DNA from: Silene noctiflora
Lineage: Eukaryota; Streptophyta; Magnoliopsida; Caryophyllales; Caryophyllaceae
Reading direction: 5' to 3'
DNA: 21,786 nucleotides
Assembly (NCBI GenBank): GCA_009801015.1
Contig: VHZZ01021254.1
Span: 8,297-30,082 of the forward strand
The notes under the pieces are model-generated. The model searched no databases. It was not told where the DNA came from and worked only from the letters and a program-made list of their open reading frames with translations. Both the position numbers and the translations under genes were made by a program. Shown in pieces: positions 1 to 17,452 of this stretch (position 1 is its first letter; every line of letters starts with the position of its first letter).

Positions 1-2622
1 ACCCTGATATCTGCGACCATAGCTTCTTGCATCAATTGCATTTCAACTTTGGCTCGAGCATTGGCTGCCAATGCCTTAGCATGCTTCTTCTTTTGGTTTT
101 TGGTTATCATCTTTTGTATAGGGATATTGGGTTGATTCTTTTTGGTTATCATCTGGTAGATTCAAATGATACCTAATCTTAGCATTCTTAAATATAGTTA
201 AGTACTCATCAACAGATTCTTGTTTTTTGTTGGATTCTAGTTAAATCACTAATAATAGTTATAGATTATGGAATTGATTCTTCATTACCTCCTAATCTGG
301 TATTGAATTGGGTGTTAAGTGAACATACCAACTAAATGCGATTTTAGACAATGAACTGGGGAATAATCTTAATTTTAAGTAATCATTATCCGCAGTCTCT
401 CTACACTGACTAATAAACCTGGTTAAGTGTTCCATTGTTGACACATCCCCATCACCGGAGAATAGGGTGAAATATGGATTCTTATAACCTGGTGAATACG
501 GATATTGTCTATCCACCCACTCAGGATATGGCTTCTCATGACGAATCCGTTGGTTTCTCTGGTTTTCGACGTTCATAGAATTTTCTATCATATGTTCAAC
601 CTGCGCCATAAATGGCATCAGAATAGCGTCATAGGCTTGTCCTTGATCAAGAAATTGATCAGGGGGATATTGATAAAATGGGTTTCCTGGGTTCCCTTCT
701 GCTCTGGCATATGGATTATTACAGCCCGCCTGGCTAAGGTTTTGCCCATGGAAACATGGATCATTGTGTCCAGTACCATTACCAACATGCACCTGATATC
801 TGAAATCCTGAGGCTTTGAGGTCCGCCTATTGCCCATCCAATCGCTCATGAATGGTGGAGGTTGTGCGTGTTTATCTCTCATTGGATAACCTAATGGAGG
901 GTCTAGCCCCCCATTCTCTAGTACAGGTTGAGCGCTTGAGGTAGGATAGACACCTTGATGCAGTGACATCCTACTGGTATCTAACGTTAGCCCTGATTAA
1001 CGAGTACCATTATAATAAACACCTCGTTCAACAGGCACACGACGTTGAGGACCATATACATTTTGAGTATTGCCAAAATGCCTTGATGACTCACCATATT
1101 CAAACGTCCGGTTTTGAGCGCCGGGTCATTCGAATGATGTTTCATATTCTCTAGACTGAGTAGGTAAAGGATTTCGTGATCTAGGCTCACTAAAACCAAC
1201 GTTAATAGTTCTAGGATTGCTCCTAATATTTCCTCCATTGTTTATTCGTGCATTCATTTCTTGGAATCCATCATCCAATAATCGACACAACCGCTCATTC
1301 AAGCTATTATGTTTAACTATTAATAGCTCTAATTGGCTTACAACTTCATGGCCGATATCTCGCGATAACACCCTTTGTGTAGCGGTTAAAAGACTTTTCA
1401 TCTCTTTTAGCATCCTTACTAACTCCCTTGATTAATTATCCTCAAGATTTTCAGCAATTGATTTCACAATATTTGTGAAAACTCTAGCATTTTTTTGGGT
1501 TAGAAGTCGATAATGCTCATGAAAATCATTTCTCATGGCTTCTATAACTTCAATTATCACATTATTCAGAGATCCCACATATTTCTTATGTAGTTTACAT
1601 AGATAACGTTTATTGGCGTCATCTATCTCATCTGACACGCTTCTCGCATGATCAGATTCTCCATGTGCATTAAAAAAATCATCATTAGGAGTAGACCTAG
1701 AACGAGGGCTTTCCAAGTTCCCTTCATGGGTAATCTCCAATGAATCATTGCTAGACACTTTTCGTAAGGATATATTTTCAGTTTGAGCGTTTTTCTCTTT
1801 ACTGAGATCGTCCGCTTATCTCATTCTAGATTTTGATCTAGTTGAGTACATTTCCCACTTATATATGAGTTTTATTACGTTAGAAGGATCAATTTTTATT
1901 AACCCTCCCACTGTGGTCACCAAAAACTTGTTTGTGTGAAACAAGATTAGTACCTCTAGGTACCTTGGAGGTCGTAAATACCCTCCTACACTTTGTGATC
2001 TGCCCTTTTATGCAAGGGTTCGAGCCACGATTGTAGACGCGTAATCTAATTAATGTTAAATTACTTATTGTAATTTAACACTTTTGAAGGTGAATGATAT
2101 AATTACCAACTAAAACACAAGAATTTCCAATGATACTTATATATCAAGAAAAACCAATAACACAACACAAACCAAAGTCCTAACAAGGGATTCTTGTGGA
2201 TAGTGACAAGCTAAATTACAAACTAAGGGATAGATGGAAAAATACCTCCATGATTGGATGGGCACCGCCGTGCTACTTCTACCGCTACACTAATCTAAGA
2301 CTAAGATCTAAGGATAGACTAAGTTGTAGTTGTTGTTGATGTTTGAGTTGTCCTTTGCTTGGTGGATGAACGTCCCCTTATATAGGCAATCCCCAATAAA
2401 CTACCACTTAGTAAGGGAGCGGTTAAATAACCGCTCAGCGCCTCTGGATCCTACTCCTTGGCGCTTGATACAAGACTCTATTATCATTAATCCCATCTTG
2501 GGATTCATCTTTATAGTTTCTGGATCATTGCAATTCAGGCCCAATATATTGTACCTCATTCTTCAGGCCCACTTGCCCTTAAAGTAATAAATATAGTACC
2601 CTACCATATTTAGGCGCTAACA
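1..2622 (-). mobile_element. Ty3/gypsy LTR retrotransposon, 5' part, broken fossil
   Basis: On the minus strand this reads LTR, short leader, then a gag-like region, and it leaves the window at the left edge before any pol region appears. The gag call rests on the pattern FSGDGDVSTMEHLTRF, then KLRLFPSS and AFSWY, at about 292-450. This is the familiar core of plant Ty3/gypsy gag (retrotransposon gag domain). Upstream is charged, partly helical sequence (about 1430-1760) typical of the N-terminal part of such gags. A non-chromovirus (Tat-like) lineage is plausible but unproven. The coding region is interrupted by several breaks (at least three), so it is a dead, fairly old copy. The age cannot be estimated because the second LTR is outside the window. 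The family level is well supported; the lineage is inference. Confidence 0.82.
1929..2622 (-). repeat. 5' LTR of the minus-strand Ty3/gypsy element
   Basis: On the minus strand the LTR would begin TGTTAG at 2622 and end CAAACA at 1929, giving about 694 bp with short inverted termini. A TATA-like CTATATAAGG lies on the minus strand around 2378-2387 and would drive transcription towards the gag region. Just inside the LTR, the minus strand reads TTTTTGGTGACCACAGTGGG (about 1908-1927); its TGG start suggests a tRNA primer-binding site, though I cannot name the tRNA. A near-perfect palindrome, GAGCGGTTAAATAACCGCTC, lies at 2417-2436. The outer edge is well supported by the TG..CA rule. The inner edge could be off by a few bases because several TG dinucleotides occur there. 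Confidence 0.62.
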
Positions 2623-4114
2623 ATTACGTACATTTTTATATAAGCGAGTAATTAATTCAGACATAATTTATAACCCAAATACATAGCACGTAATTAATTT
2701 AAACCTAACCTATACAATAATATAAAAAACCTATATTGAGCAATTGTTGAAGCAACACGTGNCATCCTCTCCTTCATTTGTAAGGCCTTGTTTGTTGTCT
2801 TTCCAAACTCCAAAACCCATAGTAAATTGACTATAGTCTCTTAACAATTTAGGCTTTCCATCTTCTCTCTTTAATGACACTTAAATTCATATAATTGTCT
2901 AAGCTTTTAATTATGCCAATTTAAGTTTTTCAAACCATTCACCTACCCTTTTATGCATATATAACATGTGAAGATCCAGAAAAGCTTATTAGTCACTACA
3001 ATTTCAGTATTTTTGGAGGTAGTTATTATTCCAATTTCCTTTTTGATATGATGATAGTTTATTGATTTTTTTTGTAGCTTTAGTGGTTATATTTAATTTG
3101 TCATAATAATCTTTCTTTTGGTGCCACATTATTTTCATTATTTTTTATTATTTATATATACGTGTATTTACATACGATATGAGTGTAGAATCCTGAGTAT
3201 ACAATAGGAGCTCATTACATATGATTCTAACTTTCTCATGTATTTTCTCCTTTATTACAGATTTGTTATAGAATCCTGAGTATACAATACAATGTTGGAA
3301 TTTCTAGGATTACGATTTGCGAATTCATTGGATCTTTGAATAATCATTTCATTTTGTTAATTGCAGTATTTTACATAATTTCCATTGAATTTTATGCTTT
3401 TTTGTTGATAGATTTTTTTTACTTGAGTGAATTCGCTACGTTTTGTTTGGTTTTGCTGTTATATCTCTTGATATCAAATTAATTTATCCTTTTCTAAATA
3501 TATAAAGTAAATATTTACATTACAAATAACTCTATCCAAACTAAATAAAAGAAGAAATAAAAATGAAATAGGTAAGTATTAGAATATTTTTTAAATAATC
3601 GCACTATGAATCTATAACGATCGAGTAATATTTTTTTTAATGTTAACATATCCTTATTATCGTCCTTCACCATGTCATTCTTTCCAAATGTAATAGAGCC
3701 ATGTGCAATTTTGTAATGTTGATTTTTCTATGACAAATATACGGATTAAAAATACTCGATAATAGTTAATGAATCTTGATGGCGTTGCTGACTCAGTGAT
3801 ATTATTTATTTTTATTTTTATTTTTTGCAGTTGTAAAGGTGCGAACGGGGTTATGGATAGTGACAAGTTTGAAGCAAATTTCAATTTAACTATGATAATA
3901 TAATCACGAATTTACAAGCCACCAATTGGATATAGTATCCTTGACATAAAAGCCATAAATCAACACCTTTTGGAAGGACAATTTGGAGACGGATAATGGT
4001 CTTTGTGCTATGTAATCAATTTCTTACAATAAACTAGACCAACTTGGAGCTCAATTTTATTTACCAATGTGCTCCGCAAGCTCAGCTCAATTTCATCAAT
4101 TCACTTCGCTTTGA
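2623..4114. other. AT-rich intergenic stretch, no gene seen
   Basis: This is about 1.5 kb of AT-rich DNA between two LTR-derived blocks. I see no exon-like coding segment on either strand; the 69-residue minus-strand open frame around 3675-3884 has no recognisable motif. It contains an exact 21-bp direct repeat (3186-3206 and 3269-3289) and one ambiguous base at 2762. It may contain decayed transposon sequence that I cannot assign. Confidence 0.6.
3186..3289. repeat. Exact 21-bp direct repeat pair
   Basis: The same 21 bases, beginning TAGAATCCTGAG, occur at 3186-3206 and 3269-3289, separated by 62 bases. At this length an exact match within 100 bp is unlikely by chance even in AT-rich DNA. 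It could be a short local duplication. It is too long for a normal transposase target duplication, and the 62-bp spacer shows no inverted termini. Confidence 0.75.
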
Positions 4115-4430
4115 CATTATGATGTGGCCCAAAATAGCGCATTTCTTACCCTATTTCGAACCCCATCTTGCATGCTTTTATGGACTTTCATAGTCAATTT
4201 CCTAGTCAAATTGCTTTCTATGTTAATCTTGATGTTTTGTAGGAAAGAAGCTAGTAATGACGTTTTTCCCATCTCTTATAAGCTCTTTGATGACTTTAGA
4301 GGATGAAGCGTGACGGGGGAGGGGGGGAGAGAACGGAGGCCCGAGGATGATAGGCATATGGCGTGGAAGATAGTAGGGGAAGTATTGAAAAGTATTGAAG
4401 CATTGAAGACCAAAAGAAGAAAGTCCAGTC

Positions 4431-4501
4431 CTCATCTCACCCGAGATGAGGCTATCTCGCTCGAGATAGGCAACTACCTGTAATATCTCGCCCGAGATGA
4501 G
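4431..4501. repeat. Three small palindromes inside the solo LTR
   Basis: Three related near-palindromes, each built on ATCTCRCYCGAGAT, lie at about 4431-4450, 4453-4468 and 4484-4501. The first and third carry an extra ATGAG arm. They lie about 130-200 bp upstream of the LTR TATA-like sequence, where plant LTRs often keep repeated enhancer-like motifs. A regulatory role is inference only. Confidence 0.7.
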
Positions 4502-4706
4502 CAGCAAAAGTCACCAAAACTACCTCAACTCGCGCGGTTTTCTCTAGCTCATGGGAGGCTTTGATTTACTCGGCATTACTTCAACTAATCCCCACTTTAC
4601 CCTTCATAGAACTAATCTTGTACTTACTATATAAGCCTCAATTGTAATAATTTGGGATTAAGCCCCTTTAAAGAGGATTAGCCTCCTTAGTTTAGGTCAA
4701 GTCATT

Positions 4707-4730
4707 AGATTAGATTAGATTAGATTACAC
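4707..4730 (+). repeat. ATTAG short tandem repeat in the solo LTR
   Basis: Four to five tandem copies of the pentamer ATTAG lie downstream of the LTR TATA-like sequence. This is a simple low-complexity tract with no evident function. Confidence 0.75.
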
Positions 4731-5199
4731 TTTAATCTTTTATCAACTACTCCAAACTTTCAATAATTAATCTTTTAATATTGTTCTTGCAATTTATTCA
4801 ATTGTTTACATTTTGGGATCCTTGGGTTTTGGATTGCTTGACAACTTTTCACCATTAATCAAAGCTTTCCTTTATTGTTCTTCCATTCCTTCATTGGTAT
4901 AATCCTTTTACTCTTTTCTTAATCATTTACTTATTTCCTTTGTTATTTTATTTCATTATCATCTTGTTTATGCTTGCTAAGATGATTGACACCTTCGTTG
5001 GCATGTTTATCATAATAATGTGTGAGTAGTCCTCTAACTAGGGTTAGTGGGGGATTAGGGGAGTAACCATGGGTTTAGATCTTGTTTATTGAGTTCATAT
5101 GAATGATTTGTATGTTGTGTTTTCACTTAAGCACATGTTATGTTTGATGAAATGCTTGATTGACAACCTAGCATGATTCTCTATCTTTTTAACAATACT

Positions 5200-5378
5200 A
5201 CCCATGAGCACTTAGATCAACTGGCAAGGGGTTGTTCTAGCTTAACCAGAAGTCTCGTACTCGAGCCCTGAGAACGCAGCAGTGTTGAAACTCATGAGGG
5301 AAAGCTTTACCGCCCTGGTATTCCTACCCGGCTCGAATCCGGATTAAACCGGATGGTTTACACAAAAAAAAAAAAAAA
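5200..5378 (+). mobile_element. tRNA-derived SINE nested in the solo LTR
   Basis: A 179-bp insertion lies between two exact copies of the 9-mer AACAATACT (5191-5199 and 5379-5387). Its left part is tRNA-like: a box A-like stretch around TTAGATCAACTGG (about 5212-5224) and a box B-like GTACTCGAGCC (about 5257-5268), spaced as in a Pol III internal promoter. Its right end is an uninterrupted run of about 15 A residues, just before the second target copy. Intact target duplication and tail suggest a recent insertion, later than the LTR it interrupts. Mobilisation would depend on a LINE supplied in trans. I do not recognise the subfamily. Confidence 0.87.
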
Positions 5379-5858
5379 AACAATACTTGCAAGAAATAAA
5401 CCAACTCGAGTGTTGTTAGACCATGCATATTGTTGAATAGGGAGGACCAAGTCGTTGTAGGTGTTGTAAAGCTTTAAGCTCGGCTCCGGGACCTAACCTC
5501 CCTATGGATTGTAAGACATAAATCAATCCAATCCCGACACAACTACAATCATTTACCGGATTCATTACTTGACCATAACATGTTTCCCTTATGAACCCAT
5601 GACACCCTAGCGCTTGTTTATTTCATTTGTTTACATCTCAATTTACTTTTATTGCTTGCGTTTACCTTTCTCGCTATTTACTTGTTTTTACTAGTTTACA
5701 CTTTAAACTCAATCCTAATCGTGACACCCTAGAATAACTAGACTTAGACTGACCAATTTAGATACCCCCGTCCTTTAGGTTCGATCTCTACTTGTTACTT
5801 GCTAGTTTGTTTGAGTATAAATGTGTTTGATAGCCTTGACGACAAACCTATCACATTA

Positions 5859-6880
5859 TCATAAAATCATGTAGTGGAACATTTTTTTACACTGTCAGTG
5901 ATCAAATATTGCGTCAGTATGAATAACGCTTAATTATTCCCTCTGTCCTGATTATTTGTTTAGCTTCTTTATCCTTTATGAGAGGTGTTTTAATTTAAAA
6001 TGGTGAGATTTTGTATATATGGTGTTAGTGTGTAGTAAGTCTCTTGAATGTGTGGTTACTGTGAGTCTCAACCTAAACTCTCATGGCATTATATGCGAAG
6101 AATTAAGGGGTAATACGTATATATAATATAAAATAATTAATTGAATTTGAGTTTTGGTTTAGTATTGTTACAATAAGGATTTTTACTAGCACATGTACTT
6201 TGTATGGGGAAAAGACAGATTTTAGTATCTTATGAAACAATTATTCCAATTTTGAGCATTATATAAAAAAAGTCCAGGGTATAAATAAAATAGATGTATG
6301 GAGAACAATAAAAGAGAAAAAAATTCACATGTTAAAACCGCTCCGCAAATTTCGCAGACAACCAAACTAATTTATAATCCAAATACATACTTTAATTCTT
6401 CAAAATATGCTTTGTTAGTCAAATATACTCACTCAAGATCTTAGAAGTTGCCCCATCAACTTTTGACACTAGGTTTAAAGAATGCAAGAGATTATAATTT
6501 GTCAGTGGGATGTTGAGTCTCACCATTATACCATGAATTATAGCAGCATAAAATAGAAACAAATTTCTTTTTATAGAATGAGGTCAAAGTAGAGTATGAG
6601 ACAAATTTATAAGATTTCAAACTATGACCCGAAATAATATAGCAAAATCTGATATAAACCGATCCAAACTAAACTATAGAGAAATAAACATGCTCCATAA
6701 TATAATCGAACTGACCCCAAAATTCGACCACCTATTTTATGGAAAATGTTAATGACACTACATTTTTTGTAAATGTTACAATAATACGTTACTATTCACC
6801 GTCTCACTTTCATGAGTGACTTTTGTAATTTCGAGTGGCGTTATGCCTTCCCTATTTTATCACGTCTATGTATTCTACTT
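5859..6880. other. AT-rich intergenic stretch with a one-ended Stowaway-like remnant
   Basis: There is no coding sequence here that I can support. At about 5937-5975 the sequence TTCCCTCTGTCCTGATTATT resembles the outer terminus of plant Stowaway (Tc1/mariner) MITEs, which usually begin CTCCCTCCGTCC after a TA. I cannot find its inverted partner nearby, so only a decayed half seems to remain. The rest is plain AT-rich sequence. Confidence 0.5.
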
Positions 6881-6881
6881 A

Positions 6882-7430
6882 GCGGTCCAACACCGAACCG
6901 AAAATCAAAAATACAATTATCATGAACCAAAGACCGGACCTAAAACTTTTAGTCTTGGACCGGACCGGACCTGAAATATTCGGTCATGTCTTGCCTTAGA
7001 CCGAAATGGACCTAAAACTAATTTTTTCACTATTTCGTATATGATAATTACATTTTCTCCCTCATATTCAGCCTAATGTTCTCCTTTCTCTAATATGTGT
7101 GAGTAATATTATAATGAAAGGGGAACAATAGGCTTAATAGGAGGGAGTAAGTTTCACTAAATCAAATGCCGTTAAATAATTAGACAATTGTTTTTATGAA
7201 AATAATTGGTAATATTAATTTATAATGCTCGTGGAGATAAAAGGATCATTTACTTTATAATATTCTAATAATTAGTCTTTAACATAAAATTCGGTTCATT
7301 CGGTCCGAACTTAAATTATCAGATTTTGGTCCATATCGGACCGAAAACCAAAACTTCAAAAAAGAAGGATCGAGGATGGGACCTAAATAAATTCGGTTCA
7401 GGTTCAGTCCGGACCTAAGCTTGATCACCG
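6882..7430. repeat. GGTCC/GGACC-rich cluster, possible decayed DNA transposon
   Basis: The two flanks of this segment (about 6882-7015 and 7285-7425) are crowded with CGGTCC, GGACCGGACC, CGAACCG and TTCGGTT words. They lie largely in opposite orientation: CGGTCC followed by CGAACCGAAA on the left faces CTTAGGTCCGG and GAACCGAA read inward from the right. This suggests long imperfect inverted ends of a non-autonomous DNA transposon. I could not find a convincing target duplication, so the family and exact ends stay open. A 91-bp MITE sits in the middle. Confidence 0.45.
7057..7147. mobile_element. 91-bp palindromic Stowaway-like MITE
   Basis: The left end starts CTCCCTCATATTCAGCCTAA and the right end is its imperfect reverse complement, closing with GGAGGGAG, so nearly the whole element folds back on itself. 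CTCCCTC ends and a TA right after the right end fit the Stowaway group of Tc1/mariner MITEs. The TA expected at the left flank is not preserved (TT is found). It has no coding capacity. It lies within the GGTCC/GGACC-rich cluster, so it probably inserted there later. Confidence 0.65.
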
Positions 7431-7529
7431 GACATACTTTTTCACATACGAATTTTACTCTTTCACATTCGCCTTTTACCAAATTACCCTTGTTATTTTT
7501 ATCAACACTCACTCAGTTGATTTTTTTTT

Positions 7530-7860
7530 GTCCCATCTCCCTCCACCACCAAGTCACTAACACCAACCACCGTCTACTCCGTTCACCGCCTCCATTAACA
7601 AACTTCGGCTAATATTGTTGCCGGCAACCCCATACTGGCCGACGTCGGCCTCCCCACTGCCCCGCACAACTTCTTCTCCCTCTCTATCACCTCCCTTCCC
7701 GCACTCCAAGATTTCAATAAAAAAATCAATGATTCATTTGCGGCAATTGGTTGGCCGTACATAATGCGTACAACATTGACAATCAAGAGTCATCAAAAGA
7801 GTAGCAGTAGTCGAGAGTGTAATGCATTGACAAGACTCAAAAGTGTATCTACAACATGGT
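7530..7860 (+). other. GC-rich island with open frame but no usable start
   Basis: About 7530-7710 is clearly richer in G and C than its surroundings, with words such as CCGACGTCGGCCTCC. One plus-strand frame stays open from about 7596 to a stop near 7870 and reads GNPILADVGLPTAPHNFF, but it has no upstream ATG. I do not recognise the product. It could be a dead exon, a gene fragment carried by a transposon, or chance in a CT-rich tract. There is no splice-site support for linking it to a neighbouring gene. Confidence 0.3.
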
Positions 7861-7947
7861 TGATTAGATAATGGCTCAACAATTGAAAACCCTAATTTTT
7901 TCAATTTAGAATTACTATATAACAAAATTATTTCACTAATTGAATAA

Positions 7948-7978
7948 CTAGTATAGATCCCGCGCACTGAATGCGCGG
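7948..7978 (-). mobile_element. Helitron-like 3' terminus (hairpin plus CTAG)
   Basis: Read on the minus strand, a 7-bp GC stem (CCGCGCA/TGCGCGG, loop TTCAG, 7960-7978) is followed after 8 bases by CTAG and then T. This is the signature of a Helitron 3' end: a short hairpin about 10 bases before CTRR, inserted between A and T. The element would extend to higher coordinates through AT-rich DNA. I could not identify its 5' TC end, so its length is unknown. No Rep/helicase coding is seen, so it would be a non-autonomous or truncated copy. Confidence 0.68.
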
Positions 7979-8588
7979 TATATAAAGTTTTTATTTTTTT
8001 TAGTGTATTATTTATACTTATAAAATTTGCACCTCATTAATATTTGATATTTCACTCCATTGTATTTTGATATAAAACAAAAAAATTGAAATGGAAAACT
8101 AATTAAAGAGAATTAAGTTACGTTGTGATTTTTTTTTTAAATGAATTTGTTTTCTGTCACGAAGGTAATAAGTATGTGTCAAGTTATTCTCTACATAATA
8201 ATTATTGCATTACTGAAAAATTTAGAACTTATAATTTATTTAATACCTTTTATTCTATTTTAAGGAAAAAAAATCATAAATATGAATAATTAAAAGATTA
8301 GAGTTTAATTATAAGAATATATTAATTGAAAAGATAACAATTTAATGAAAGAAATTTTTAGTTATTTCCTTATTTAGGTAGATGCTTTTTGGGGGGAAAA
8401 TTAAGAGAATTTTTATTCTGTTGGTAGTGAGGGAGATTTTAATTCATTATTCATGTTTTTAAAATAATTGAATTCGATTTTAGGAGAAAATGCATGTATA
8501 TGACTTAATTTGTTTAGGTTTAGGAAAAGTATATGTTATGAAAAGTTAATGAAAAATTGTACGTAAAAGAGTAAAGTTTAAAAAGTAA
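7979..8588. other. AT-rich stretch, probable Helitron body
   Basis: This is very AT-rich sequence without coding signals, between the Helitron-like terminus and the promoter MITE. It probably includes the body of the non-autonomous Helitron. Nothing else can be assigned. Confidence 0.4.
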
Positions 8589-8775
8589 CAAAGCGTCTCC
8601 CTTGTGACGGGTCGGTATTTGTGACGGGTAATGCCACTCACAAAACGAATAAAGCAAAAGGTGGGGGCACCCCTCCACTTGCTTTCCTCTCTCCTCTCAT
8701 GGGTCATTTGTGAGTAAAAGTGGTACCCGTCTTCTCAAAGTGACGGATACTTTCCGTAACAAATGAGAATTGCCC
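8589..8775 (-). mobile_element. 187-bp MITE with 9-bp target duplication, upstream of SEC23
   Basis: The exact 9-mer AAAAAGTAA flanks both sides (8580-8588 and 8776-8784). The ends are imperfect inverted repeats sharing TCTC, three variable bases, then TTGTGACGG-type sequence (CAAAGCGTCTCCCTTGTGAC on the left; the right end read inward contains ATTCTCATTTG). Subterminal copies of GTGACGG/CCGTCAC occur within. A 9-bp duplication is typical of Mutator-like (MULE) elements, so a MULE-derived MITE is likely, although the outermost bases do not match well. It is the same family as the element at 16943-17137, in opposite orientation. It lies about 160 bp upstream of the putative TATA box of SEC23. 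It has no coding capacity. Confidence 0.85.
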
Positions 8776-8809
8776 AAAAAGTAATTCCATAAATTTATAC
8801 ATCTACTCA

Positions 8810-8831
8810 AAATAATAATAATAATAATAAA
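8810..8831. repeat. (AAT)n microsatellite
   Basis: About seven AAT/ATA units lie in the proximal promoter region, between the MITE and the putative TATA box. Confidence 0.8.
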
Positions 8832-8935
8832 AAAGTTAAAAAACATAACACAACTCGACTACACCTAACACACATGTAGAAAAGCTACAATGGGTAATGA
8901 GTCACAAATGGTCCCACCACACATCCACCTCATCA

Positions 8936-8944
8936 TATATATAA
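8936..8944 (+). promoter_or_regulatory. Putative TATA box of SEC23
   Basis: TATATATAA lies about 200 bp upstream of the start codon. It is followed at 8950-9030 by a long pyrimidine tract rich in CTTCTTCTT, like the Y-patch and CT-rich leaders common at plant core promoters. Transcription would start about 25-35 bases downstream (about 8968-8978). No ATG lies between there and 9141, so translation would begin at the annotated start. The position is inferred from sequence only. Confidence 0.55.
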
Positions 8945-9140
8945 CCAACTCATCCTTCTTTTCCATCCCTTTTTTCTTCTCCCCTTCTTCTTCTTCTACC
9001 TTGCGACCCTCTTCTTCCCATCTTCTTCCGGGGGTCCCACCCAAAAAAACCCAAAAAAAAGGAAAAAATTCGCAAAAAAAATCAAATCAAATCAAAACCT
9101 AATTAATTATTATCTGTATTCATAAAAATATTAATTTACA

Positions 9141-17452
<8,312 letters not shown>

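Larger units (their letters stand above)
4120..5853 (+). mobile_element. Solo LTR (Ty3/gypsy-like) with 5-bp target duplication
   Basis: The block begins TGATGTGG and ends CCTATCA, so the termini form the TGAT/ATCA inverted pair of an LTR. The same 5 bases, CATTA, lie immediately outside both ends (4115-4119 and 5854-5858), as expected for an integrase target duplication. Without the inserted SINE and its duplicated target the LTR is about 1,546 bp, a size common for Athila-like Ty3/gypsy elements; that family name is inference. A TATA-like ACTATATAAG lies at about 4627-4636. There is no primer site or coding region, so this is a solo LTR left by recombination between two LTRs. The perfect target duplication argues against great age. 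Confidence 0.85.

Noticed and set aside
505-819. Plus-strand open frame of 104 codons
   Set aside because: It is antisense to the gag-like region of the minus-strand retroelement and has no motif of its own.
8890-9102. 70-codon frame upstream of SEC23
   Set aside because: Its ATG lies upstream of the putative TATA box, and the product is a Ser/Pro/Lys low-complexity translation of the CT-rich leader.
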